Positions 1-7,213 of a DNA stretch of 7,665 bases are shown piece after piece. Position 1 is the first letter of the stretch. Each line of letters opens with the position of its first letter. The notes beneath the pieces were generated by a model that saw only the letters and a program-made list of their open reading frames with translations, had not been told where the DNA came from and made no database searches. This stretch comes from Clostridia bacterium (lineage in GTDB: Bacteria; Bacillota_A; Clostridia; Christensenellales; Aristaeellaceae), in the NCBI GenBank assembly GCA_017530275.1, contig JAFXMP010000222.1, forward strand, positions 1 through 7,665, read 5' to 3'. A program made the position numbers and the translations under genes.

Positions 1-33
1 ATCAACAAAAGCCTGTTCCTTACTGTATTCCAT
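1..33 (-). CDS. 5' end of an unidentified gene leaving the window
   Basis: Eleven codons are visible, reading MEYSKEQAFVD, before the window ends. The start is supported by a strong ribosome site, AAGGAGG at 40-46, six bases before the ATG. A 14-bp palindrome lies just upstream of that site. Nothing in eleven residues identifies the product. It is read leftwards and has a terminator-like hairpin (109-140) upstream, so it probably begins its own transcription unit. Confidence 0.7.
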   Translation of the reverse strand, partial: MEYSKEQAFVD

Positions 34-51
34 CGGCGACCTCCTTGCTTT

Positions 52-65
52 TGTATCCGGATACA
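52..65. promoter_or_regulatory. 14-bp perfect palindrome, possible operator
   Basis: TGTATCCGGATACA reads the same on both strands. It sits 5 bp upstream of the Shine-Dalgarno site of the gene starting at 33 and next to a TATAGT-like -10 candidate on the minus strand (63-68). Position and perfect symmetry fit a binding site for a dimeric repressor. No cognate regulator is visible, and the same motif is not repeated upstream of the sugar genes. Confidence 0.4.
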
Positions 66-82
66 CTATAAAGATGCACGGA

Positions 83-97
83 GAGCAAGTTTTGCTC
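83..97. repeat. short inverted repeat
   Basis: GAGCAA and TTGCTC face each other across three bases (GTT). It lies between the upstream terminator-like hairpin and the palindrome at 52-65, in the promoter region of the leftward gene. It could be a second operator or simply a small stem-loop in the leader. Confidence 0.3.
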
Positions 98-108
98 CAT
101 TAAGCAAT

Positions 109-140
109 AAAAAAATTGTGGTGGCTTTCTCGACGCCACC
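109..140 (-). terminator. intrinsic terminator, minus strand
   Basis: On the minus strand GGTGGC pairs with GCCACC across a nine-base loop, followed after four bases by seven consecutive T. The stem is short but GC-rich and the T-run is good. It would stop leftward transcription before the gene starting at 33. No coding gene is visible directly upstream of it, so it may end a transcript from the repeat region at 141-300. Confidence 0.6.
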
Positions 141-169
141 CCATTGTTATACACGATTTCCGGCCCTTA

Positions 170-235
170 AGCCACACCGATTTCTATCACTTCGTTCACC
201 TCGACACAAAGTGCCTGTCACTTGAGCCACACCGA
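170..235. repeat. 11-bp direct repeat
   Basis: AGCCACACCGA occurs at 170-180 and again at 225-235, 55 bp apart. The second copy overlaps the left arm and loop of the hairpin at 206-265. No coding potential was recognised here. It may be part of a decayed mobile element or a structured RNA. Confidence 0.45.
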
Positions 236-265
236 CGCGTGTATCTCAAGAGGCAGGCGCTTTGT
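206..265. repeat. 21-bp imperfect inverted repeat
   Basis: The arms at 206-226 and 245-265 match at 18 of 21 positions. Two of the three differences would be G-U pairs in RNA, and the 18-base spacer holds a further ACAC/GTGT pair. No T-run follows on either strand, so it is not a simple terminator. I do not recognise the element. It could be the end of an insertion element or a structured RNA. Confidence 0.5.
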
Positions 266-299
266 TATGTAAGACGGTGAACACTCCGGATTTTGAACA

Positions 300-315
300 C
301 CCCTCCGGGCAGGGG
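300..315. repeat. small GC-rich hairpin
   Basis: CCCCT and AGGGG pair across a six-base loop (CCGGGC). It is one of a row of hairpins between the tRNA remnant and the leftward gene. There is no T-run, and no role can be assigned. Confidence 0.35.
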
Positions 316-376
316 AGAAGAATACATCGTTCGGAAATCATCTGTTTTTCGATGTGAACGGCATGATGGATTCCGC

Positions 377-399
377 TCATTTTGGACTCTCCAAAATGA
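377..399. repeat. 10-bp perfect inverted repeat
   Basis: TCATTTTGGA and TCCAAAATGA are exact reverse complements separated by three bases. There is no T-run on either side, so a binding site or a stable RNA hairpin is more likely than a terminator. It lies just beyond the terminator of the truncated tRNA, on the presumed chromosomal side of the attachment site. Confidence 0.45.
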
Positions 400-420
400 A
401 CATATCAGCTTCCGGAGAAA

Positions 421-458
421 ATGAAAAACCCTCGAAAACGTAGTGTTTTCAAGGGTTT
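421..458 (-). terminator. strong terminator following the tRNA remnant
   Basis: On the minus strand AAACCCTTGAAAAC pairs with GTTTTCGAGGGTTT (13 of 14 Watson-Crick pairs plus one wobble) across a five-base loop, then continues into TTCATTTTC. It starts two bases after the CCA of the tRNA-like fragment at 460-482, the usual place for the terminator of a tRNA gene. It supports reading 460-482 as a genuine displaced tRNA 3' end. Confidence 0.75.
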
Positions 459-459
459 G

Positions 460-482
460 TGGTGGTCGCAACAGGACTCGAA
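460..482 (-). other. tRNA 3'-end remnant, probable integrase attachment site
   Basis: Read on the minus strand, the fragment is TTCGAGT (T-loop), CCTGT (3' strand of the T-stem), TGCGACC (3' strand of the acceptor stem), A (discriminator) and CCA. The expected 5' T-stem strand ACAGG is missing (GTTTC is there instead), and no acceptor 5' strand GGTCGCA is found upstream. It is therefore a truncated copy, not a tRNA gene. Elements that integrate into tRNA 3' ends leave such a fragment, with the native terminator, at the far junction. That places chromosome to the left and element sequence to the right. The tRNA species cannot be told from this half. Confidence 0.65.
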
Positions 483-502
483 GAAACAAACACCCCGGAA
501 AC

Positions 503-1653
<1,151 letters not shown>

Positions 1654-1685
1654 ATCTGTAGAAGAATACTTTGATCCATAACAAA

Positions 1686-1730
1686 ATGCGCCTCCTTTCG
1701 GCAGACACAGTTTACCGTCAGGAAGCGCAT
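1686..1730. repeat. 11-bp inverted repeat after the chimeric gene
   Basis: ATGCGCCTCCT (1686-1696) and AGGAAGCGCAT (1720-1730) match at 10 of 11 positions around a 23-base spacer. It begins 33 bp after the stop of the chimeric gene. No T-run follows on the plus strand. It may be the end of a small element or a weak 3' hairpin. Confidence 0.35.
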
Positions 1731-1751
1731 ATTGGAAGCGGGTGCGGAGAG

Positions 1752-1770
1752 AATTATCAAAAAATTATCA
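1752..1770. repeat. 8-bp direct repeat in an AT-rich patch
   Basis: AATTATCA occurs at 1752-1759 and 1763-1770, with a period of 11 bp and GATTATTA immediately after. The patch is markedly AT-rich. It carries no gene, and its role is unknown. Confidence 0.3.
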
Positions 1771-1805
1771 GATTATTAGATGGCGAAATAAGGTTGAGCA
1801 GAAAA

Positions 1806-1859
1806 GCCTTGTAGCCTTTTTGCTTCCTACGAGATGAGGAAGGGAAAAAGGTACAAGGC
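1806..1859. repeat. long stem-loop (about 20 bp stem)
   Basis: The left arm (1806-1827) and right arm (1838-1859) form GCCTTGTA/TACAAGGC, then CCTTTTT/AAAAAGG after a one-base bulge, then CTTCC/GGAAG, closing on a ten-base loop. Such a stem is far longer than needed for a terminator, and no clean T-run follows (GTTCTTTGCG). It sits 31 bp from the inverted-repeat element at 1891-2056, and the two may belong to one mobile structure. Confidence 0.55.
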
Positions 1860-1890
1860 GTTCTTTGCGTGTTCTGATTCTTTTAGGTTT

Positions 1891-2056
1891 CCCTGAATCC
1901 GTGAAACTCATAATTGAAAAGGCTCAAATGCCTTGTGGCGTAGCGATTTGCGGGTTTTACTCCTTTCACCCAATGGGTGAATTGTTGAAAACGGTGATAC
2001 CTTTGTGGTACAAGCGATTGAACTGTTTTCGTCAAACGAGTTTCACGGATTCAGGG
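1891..2056. mobile_element. 166-bp MITE-like element with 19-bp terminal inverted repeats
   Basis: CCCTGAATCCGTGAAACTC at 1891-1909 is repeated as an exact reverse complement at 2038-2056. TTT flanks both ends and may be a 3-bp target duplication. The interior has no credible gene. It does have a near-perfect palindrome TTCACCCA-A-TGGGTGAA and an imperfect direct repeat (1931-1950 and 2000-2020, both CCTT(T)GTGG followed by AGCGATT). Short length, exact terminal repeats and no coding content are what defines a MITE or a deleted insertion sequence. I do not know the parent family. Confidence 0.6.
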
Positions 2057-2108
2057 TTTCTTTAAGCCTCATATGGCACAATGTGTTTGTCTCAAGAGGA
2101 AAGCTATC

Positions 2109-2168
2109 ATGAACGCCTGCAAGGCCCAAGCGGAAGAAATCATCTTCCAGGAAATCATCTTCGCATAA
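2109..2168 (+). CDS. possible 19-residue peptide, very uncertain
   Basis: An ATG at 2109 is preceded by GAGGAA at 2096-2101 and opens a 19-codon frame, MNACKAQAEEIIFQEIIFA. A 12-bp direct repeat GAAATCATCTTC (2136-2147 and 2151-2162) encodes the doubled EIIF. The ribosome-site spacing is acceptable. There is no other support, and chance is quite possible. The stretch 2057-2225 otherwise shows no gene. Confidence 0.15.
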   Translation: MNACKAQAEEIIFQEIIFA

Positions 2169-2225
2169 AGGATAGCACAAATACAGAACCTCGGCAAGCC
2201 GTCAGGAAGAATTTGAAGCAATGAT

Positions 2226-3179
2226 TTATCTCTTATCCTCCACATCCATCCAGTCCCGTGCCTTCATACGGTCATACTCTTCCTCAGTGATGGGAAGAAT
2301 GGTTCCGTGTTTGAAGCGGTATGGAAAGGAAAACTGACTGTCACTGAGGATAAAGCGGCCACTCGCCAGCGAATCTGCTACAAACGGAATATAGCCCTGT
2401 CCTGCTCCCCTCACGCCATAATAATCCACGAATAGACACCATCGTCCATCTTCCAGCTGTACGGCTGTCGGTGCTTCGTGTTTCCCCGCCTCCAGGACGG
2501 ATAGGGAAGTATCAAAGGCAGGAATCGGAACAAATGGCCCGGTGATGGTGTCCGACACCAGCTCAATCACCTGCTTTGGATAGAGGGACTTCTTTACAAA
2601 GAGATAGTATTTCCCATTCTCCCTGTACATGGCAGAATCGATCACGTCGATATCCGGCACGCTGTATAGCACAGAAGGTTTCGAGAAATGGATAAAATCC
2701 TTCGTGCGGCTGTACCAGATGGCTTTCACACGGTAATCGTCGGAGACGTGAGAGGACGACCAGTGAAGAAGGTAATCACCGTTCTCTTCGTCGTAGATAA
2801 TATCGGGAGCCCAAACACAGCCGAAATCATCCCCCATGGGCAGCAATTCCTCTTCCGTCCAGTTCACCAGATCATCGGACTGCCAATGGGCAAGGGACTT
2901 GCTTCCATACTGTGTGATGTTGTCCCAGGAGTGAGCGTACTTGCCGCGCATACCATAGGAGAGGGAAAGGTCGGTAGCAAAGATGTGGAATCGGCCGGTT
3001 CTCCTGTCTCGGATGATTGTCATATCCCGCACGCCCCGATCTCCATAATACGCCCAGAGGACGGGCCGACCGCTGTTGAGAGCCTCCCAGTGAAAGCCGT
3101 TCCGGCTCAGGGCAAAGTACACCTGTTCGCCGTCGGGCGTAGTTGTTTCCCGGAAATGGACAAATAGATAATATTTCAT
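2226..3179 (-). CDS. glycoside hydrolase family 43 protein
   Basis: This encodes 317 residues from the ATG at 3179, which follows AGAAAGG closely. An in-frame ATG at 3200 would add seven residues but lacks a good ribosome site. The sequence fits a five-bladed propeller GH43 enzyme. The candidate base is D52 in VRDMTII, followed by TGRFHIFATDLS. D126 lies in VWAPDIIYD, the pKa-tuning aspartate is D181 in DVIDSAMY, and the acid is E235 in KHEAPTAV. GH43 members cleave arabinofuranosyl or xylosyl ends of arabinoxylan and arabinan, and the exact substrate cannot be read here. There is no signal peptide, so it is probably cytoplasmic and acts on imported oligosaccharides. It lies 58 bp downstream of the esterase gene on the same strand, most likely in the same transcript. 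There is no convincing terminator after it, only a weak CGGC/GCCG hairpin near 2192-2203. Confidence 0.85.
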   Translation of the reverse strand: MKYYLFVHFRETTTPDGEQVYFALSRNGFHWEALNSGRPVLWAYYGDRGVRDMTIIRDRRTGRFHIFATDLSLSYGMRGKYAHSWDNITQYGSKSLAHWQSDDLVNWTEEELLPMGDDFGCVWAPDIIYDEENGDYLLHWSSSHVSDDYRVKAIWYSRTKDFIHFSKPSVLYSVPDIDVIDSAMYRENGKYYLFVKKSLYPKQVIELVSDTITGPFVPIPAFDTSLSVLEAGKHEAPTAVQLEDGRWCLFVDYYGVRGAGQGYIPFVADSLASGRFILSDSQFSFPYRFKHGTILPITEEEYDRMKARDWMDVEDKR

Positions 3180-3237
3180 GCTTGCCTTTCTTTCTTTCAT
3201 TCCATCGCCTGAAGAAGCGGCGTTCGTGGTCTAATTT

Positions 3238-4032
3238 TCATTTCAGGTAAAAAGTGGATTCCTTTTCCATAGCTTCCGTTCTGGCCTTTCCCATAAAACC
3301 GTGGCCCTGGCCAGGCATAACGACTAATTCTGCATTGGGGAATATTTGGGCTGCCCGTTCCGAATAGCGAAGGGGAACAATCGCATCCTTGTCACCGTGA
3401 AGAATCAGCACAGGGCCGGTATAAGCTCCAATCATATCATACAAGTCAAAGGATACAGCGTCCTCATTGTATTTCCGGCTGATTGTCATGCCCATAACGC
3501 GGCTTGTTTCAGGGAATGTCCCATCATCATTCGCCCGCGCTTTTGCGTCGTCTTGCAGGACGATGGCCGGAAATTCCAATACAACCTTTGCAATATCATC
3601 CGGGCGCCGGGAGGCAACCAGCGCGGAAACGAATCCGCCTTGGCTTGCACCCCAGAGATAGATAGCGCTGAATCTGGCATCTGCTTTGTAATAATCAACG
3701 ATGGCGCTCAAGTCTTCCGCTTCCGTCAGGACGGACATATCAAGCATGGTGCCGTCGCTTCTTGAGCCAAAGCCGCCGCCGCAGAAATCGAAATCATATG
3801 TGGCGAATCCCTGGGAGAAGAAATAGGATGCGTAATCTTTGTCTCCCAGGAGGTTGCCGCCGAAACCATGGGAAAGAATGATGAGCGGGATGGGCGTATC
3901 AGGGGAAGGAACATTCAACTCTCCATAGATTTTTCCATTGCTGCTTGTAATCATTGGAATCTCCTCCGCATTCGTTAGCACTGCTGACAGCAGCATGATA
4001 AGCATGACAAGAAATGGTATTGCTTTCCTCAT
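3238..4032 (-). CDS. secreted alpha/beta-hydrolase, possible feruloyl or acetyl esterase
   Basis: This encodes 264 residues from the ATG at 4032, chosen because GAGGG lies eight bases before it and the protein then begins with a signal peptide (MRK, a hydrophobic run, then TNAEE). An ATG at 4062 would place ten polar residues in front. Alpha/beta-hydrolase landmarks in order are the oxyanion region LSHGFGGN, nucleophile S130 in GASQGG, acid D216 in HGDKD and H244 in GQGHGF. The stretch FDFCGGGFGSRSDG...DMSVLTEAEDL resembles cinnamoyl esterases such as Est1E of Butyrivibrio, which release ferulate from arabinoxylan. That substrate is an inference strengthened by the GH51 and GH43 neighbours. 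Other S9/S33-like peptidases or dienelactone hydrolases share the fold. A promoter lies directly upstream (4083-4111), so it appears to head a two-gene unit with the GH43 gene. Confidence 0.8.
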   Translation of the reverse strand: MRKAIPFLVMLIMLLSAVLTNAEEIPMITSSNGKIYGELNVPSPDTPIPLIILSHGFGGNLLGDKDYASYFFSQGFATYDFDFCGGGFGSRSDGTMLDMSVLTEAEDLSAIVDYYKADARFSAIYLWGASQGGFVSALVASRRPDDIAKVVLEFPAIVLQDDAKARANDDGTFPETSRVMGMTISRKYNEDAVSFDLYDMIGAYTGPVLILHGDKDAIVPLRYSERAAQIFPNAELVVMPGQGHGFMGKARTEAMEKESTFYLK

Positions 4033-4082
4033 ATAATTAGCCCTCGCCTTTTCATAGATCATTGTTTTGTGCTTCCCGTGCT

Positions 4083-4111
4083 CTTATACCAGAATTTTGA
4101 TATTGGTGCAA
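4083..4111 (-). promoter_or_regulatory. sigma-A type promoter for esterase and GH43
   Basis: On the minus strand TTGCAC (-35) and TATAAG (-10) are separated by exactly 17 bp, with TG ahead of the -10 (TGGTATAAG). The start would fall about 45 bp before the esterase ATG at 4032. This suggests the esterase-GH43 pair can be transcribed apart from the upstream ArsR-GH51 pair. Confidence 0.65.
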
Positions 4112-4199
4112 CGGTCAGGGCCTTGTCCACTCTGCTTTTTTCCAGGATAAAGAAGCGTTTCTTCACCGGGAAAAACTGAATGGAAATAAAAACGCAAGC

Positions 4200-6185
4200 T
4201 CATTTTCTTTCTGCCAAAGAGAATTCCAGAACCGTCAGGCTCCAGGGCGGAAGCTTCGTTTCTGCCTTTGAATCGGTGCAGACGATTTCCACTTCCTGCG
4301 GCGCCGCCTTATCCGGCTTGGCGAAAGAATTGACGTGGTTTTTTTCTCCCGCGAGCATCTGCCCGTGAGCTGTCTGGTCGGGGATCCCTGAAAGCAGGAG
4401 CGTCAACGGCTTCGTTTTTTCCGAAAGATTGACGATTTTTATTTGGAGCGCGTTTCCCGTTCGGGTGGCCACTTGAAATAAGTCCCCGTCTGTTTCGCTT
4501 GCCACCAATTCCGTTCCGCAGGCCAGGGAGAACATCTGCTGCACGTAATAGCTGGGCGTGGCGTACACCTCATCGTCGTTGAACCAGATCAGGTCGGGCG
4601 TCCAGTCCACTTCCCCTTCCCGGCACAAAAGCGGCGCGTAGCAGCTCATCACCACCACGTCGCTGTTCCGCTCGACGCCGGTCAGGTAGGCCGCTTCACA
4701 CAGGGCGGCGTATACGTTATTGGGCCGACGGGTTCCCTGCACCGGTTCATGGGCGGCATATTCGCCCAGGAACACCTTTGTGGCGCGGGGATATTTATCG
4801 TAGCGGCTTATATGGGAGGGGAACCAGGCGCTGTTCATATAATAATGCTCATCCACCAGATCGCCTGCAAACATGCGGCGGATATTGCTCCAGCTGTCGT
4901 TAAACAGGCCGCCCTCCGCCACCGGTCCGGCAGCCACGATGCATGTGATGTCCGGGTAACGGTCCTTCACCGCCTTCGACAGAATCTCATAGCGGTTGAA
5001 GTAAACTGTGCCCCAGTTTTCGTTGCCGATGGCGATGTACTGCAGGTCAAAAGGCTCCGCATGTCCCATCTGAACCCGCAGCGCACCCCACGTCGTATCG
5101 GCGTCCCCGGTGGCGAACTCGATCAGATCCAGAATATCCTGGGCGTAAACGGCCGTTTCCTCCAGGGTCAGGGGCGGGTCTTTCACGTCCCGCGCCTGGC
5201 ACAGCACCCCGGCATGCACCACGGGCACCGGTAGCGCGCCCAGCTCTTCGCAGAGGCAGAAATATTCATAGAAGCCCACGCCCATGGTCTGCATCCCGCC
5301 CCAGGTATTGGGGATTTCCCGACGGGTTTCCACATTGCCCACGGTGACTTTCCAGTCATAGGCGTTTTCCCGCACATACGTGCCTTCCACCACGCATCCG
5401 CCGGGGAAGCGCAGGAATCGGGGCTTCAATTCCCGTAGCATATCCACGATGTCCGTCCGCATCCCGCCGCCTGGCCAATCCGCACCTGTTCGGCTCTGCG
5501 GCATCAGGGAAAACATATCCAGGTCGATCGTCCCCTGGCCGGAAACGGTCACGGACAGTACGGCCCCGCCTGTTGCTTCCGCTGTAAACGCTGTGCCGAT
5601 CTTAATCCATTGATTCTCTTCCTCCTGCCGCGCCAGCGAAATATCCAGCGGCGCGCCGCAGAGGGAATTGCCCGCCGCGTCCGTCAGCGAAATCACGATC
5701 CTTCCTCCGGCGACCGCGGTTTCGTCCGCCCGCATCCAAAAGGAGAAATCATAGCTTTCCCCCACGACGATGGGGACGCCGCCTCGGAAGCTATTACCGC
5801 CGAAGCCCTGGTTCACCACCCGGATCAGTCCCCCTGCCTCCATGGAGACGCGCAGATAGGTGGGATTGTTTTCGTGGAGCGGCGCGTCGTTTTCCAGCAC
5901 AGCCTGGGCCTTTTCCCGCTTTTTCAAGCTCCAAGCTTCCCAATGATCCGCATGCTGGGGATTCCAGAGCCCCTCGTTTTCAAAGGAACGGTTTTTCAGC
6001 AGCTCCGCGTACAGGCCGCCGTCCACGGCGCAGTTGATATCCTCAATGAAAATGCCATACAGGGTGGGGCTGACGGCGTGAACCGGCTGATCCTGGTTTA
6101 CGGTCAGCGTGTCGGCAAAAGCCGGGGCGCAACAGCAGACCATGAACACCGTAAAGGCCAAAGCCATCGCAAATCTTTTTCTCAT
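4200..6185 (-). CDS. secreted GH51 alpha-L-arabinofuranosidase
   Basis: This encodes 661 residues. Residues 1-24 are a signal peptide with a likely cut after AFA. Residues ~30-70 hold the GH51 opening motif SPTLYGIFIEDINCAVDGG. Residues ~75-230 form a beta-rich insert resembling a CBM4/9-type carbohydrate-binding module (SYDFSFWMRADE). Residues ~235-510 form the TIM barrel (PRFLRFPGGC), with acid/base E389 in AIGNENWG and nucleophile E475 in FLGEYAAH. The remainder is the C-terminal beta-sandwich. The length and layout match the large extracellular GH51 group that removes terminal arabinofuranose from arabinan or arabinoxylan. The ATG overlaps the stop of the ArsR-like gene (ATGA at 6182-6185), so translation is probably coupled. 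It is a different subgroup from the GH51 fragment at 1030-1653, and the two are not recent duplicates of each other. There is no clear terminator after it. Confidence 0.92.
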   Translation of the reverse strand: MRKRFAMALAFTVFMVCCCAPAFADTLTVNQDQPVHAVSPTLYGIFIEDINCAVDGGLYAELLKNRSFENEGLWNPQHADHWEAWSLKKREKAQAVLENDAPLHENNPTYLRVSMEAGGLIRVVNQGFGGNSFRGGVPIVVGESYDFSFWMRADETAVAGGRIVISLTDAAGNSLCGAPLDISLARQEEENQWIKIGTAFTAEATGGAVLSVTVSGQGTIDLDMFSLMPQSRTGADWPGGGMRTDIVDMLRELKPRFLRFPGGCVVEGTYVRENAYDWKVTVGNVETRREIPNTWGGMQTMGVGFYEYFCLCEELGALPVPVVHAGVLCQARDVKDPPLTLEETAVYAQDILDLIEFATGDADTTWGALRVQMGHAEPFDLQYIAIGNENWGTVYFNRYEILSKAVKDRYPDITCIVAAGPVAEGGLFNDSWSNIRRMFAGDLVDEHYYMNSAWFPSHISRYDKYPRATKVFLGEYAAHEPVQGTRRPNNVYAALCEAAYLTGVERNSDVVVMSCYAPLLCREGEVDWTPDLIWFNDDEVYATPSYYVQQMFSLACGTELVASETDGDLFQVATRTGNALQIKIVNLSEKTKPLTLLLSGIPDQTAHGQMLAGEKNHVNSFAKPDKAAPQEVEIVCTDSKAETKLPPWSLTVLEFSLAERK

Positions 6186-7111
6186 GCTTTTTCTTCCTCG
6201 ATCGGCGCGTAGTGCATCCGCATCCGAATGTCCTGGGGATAGTTGCCGAACCCCTTACCGAACAGGGTGGCTCCGCCTACGTGCTGGGAGTTTTCCGGCA
6301 CTTCGATCCGAAAGGCGATGGCCCGTCCGGGGCGAATATTGATGTCGTAGATCGTGGCATCGCTGATACGGCCCCCGTCCATGAAGGTGCCCTGACCATT
6401 GATGGACAGAAGTTTGAACAGGCCGTGCTGGTTCCAGTTGGGAAACCACCAGGAAGGATTGTATATGCCGCGGATGCGGCCGAAATCCCCGGGGCTGGTC
6501 CAATAGCCTAAGTTCACGCCATTCATACGGAAATAAATGTCGCTGGGCCAGTTTTCCTGCACGCCAGGGGCTTCGGAGGAGATTTCCATGGAAATCTGCA
6601 ATTCCAGGGGCTGCTGGCCTTCCTTCAGGAAGCAGGGCAGCATGTAATCCACATAGCCGCTGGAAAACCACAGGATATGCGCGTCCATCCGCTCAGCGTC
6701 GGCGAAGCAGGCAGGCACGTCTACCTTGCCGATGATGTGCTCCGGGGTGCAGATGCCGCAGGTGGGACGCACTTCATAATTGGTGTACTGCCCCACGCCG
6801 ATTTCGGTTTCGTACATGTTTTCCGTTACGGAGACCACCGGCGTGGAAATAAGCAGGCTGCTTTCCACCGCCGTACAGATTTTCATAATGCCATGCTTTC
6901 CTTCCCGCATCGTCACATCAATGAGGCCGCTGTCCTGAAGAATGCGGATATGCGGGGTCAGCGACCCGGCAGTGAGGCCCGTCCGTTCACAAAGGGCAGT
7001 GATGCTTTTGGGGCCTTCCTGCAAAAGCAGTTCCATGATGGACAACCGTGTTTCGGAGGCCAGGGCTTTAAAAACGGGCAAACCAGCCCGAAGGGAGGGA
7101 ATTCTCAGCAT
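6182..7111 (-). CDS. ArsR-type regulator with a large C-terminal domain
   Basis: This encodes 309 residues. Residues 1-85 are a winged helix of the ArsR/SmtB type (FKALASETRLSIMELL, then the helix-turn-helix at about 37-62 ending SLTPHIRILQDSGLI, wing at 69-76). A typical ArsR is ~100 residues. Here a further 220 residues follow that are beta-rich, with conserved-looking stretches WFSSGYVDYMLP, SEAPGVQENWPSDI, NLGYWTSPGDFG and HVGGATLFGKGFGNYPQDI. The ELCVC-type metal site is absent, so metal sensing is unlikely. I recall such long ArsR-like proteins beside glycosidase genes in Bacillota, and the extra domain looks like a jelly-roll that could bind a sugar. This is an inference. The start at 7111 is supported by AAGAAGGA about eight bases upstream. 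The gene overlaps the GH51 gene by 4 bp and probably controls it. Two TTTGCG half-sites (7124-7129, 7134-7139) lie in its leader. Confidence 0.85.
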   Translation of the reverse strand: MLRIPSLRAGLPVFKALASETRLSIMELLLQEGPKSITALCERTGLTAGSLTPHIRILQDSGLIDVTMREGKHGIMKICTAVESSLLISTPVVSVTENMYETEIGVGQYTNYEVRPTCGICTPEHIIGKVDVPACFADAERMDAHILWFSSGYVDYMLPCFLKEGQQPLELQISMEISSEAPGVQENWPSDIYFRMNGVNLGYWTSPGDFGRIRGIYNPSWWFPNWNQHGLFKLLSINGQGTFMDGGRISDATIYDINIRPGRAIAFRIEVPENSQHVGGATLFGKGFGNYPQDIRMRMHYAPIEEEKA

Positions 7112-7149
7112 ACGGTTTCCTTCTTTGCGGATATTTGCGAAAGACAGAA

Positions 7150-7181
7150 CCGGGCGAAGCGCCCGAAGGCACTCCGCCCGG
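7150..7181 (-). terminator. 14-bp UUCG-capped hairpin between transporter gene and regulator
   Basis: On the minus strand CCGGGCGGAGTGCC pairs fully with GGCGCTTCGCCCGG, counting two G-U wobbles, around the very stable loop TTCG. The trailing sequence TTCTGTCTTT is only moderately T-rich. It may be a leaky terminator or an mRNA-protecting stem that keeps the solute-binding protein message high relative to the regulator. This arrangement is common behind binding-protein genes in sugar importer operons. Confidence 0.65.
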
Positions 7182-7213
7182 CGTTGGTTCGTCAGGTTTT
7201 TTGTAAATGTGCG

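Noticed and set aside
460..482. Complete tRNA gene
   Set aside because: Only the 3' third is present. The matching acceptor and T-stem 5' strands are missing upstream.
1865..2065. 66-codon frame on the plus strand
   Set aside because: It spans the terminal repeats of the MITE-like element, so its length is explained by the repeat. It has no protein signature.
2176..2210. Terminator of the esterase-GH43 unit
   Set aside because: CGGC/GCCG leaves a two-base loop and no T-run follows, so it is too weak to call.
2688..3167. 159-codon frame on the plus strand
   Set aside because: It is antisense to the GH43 gene, which has a full set of catalytic motifs.
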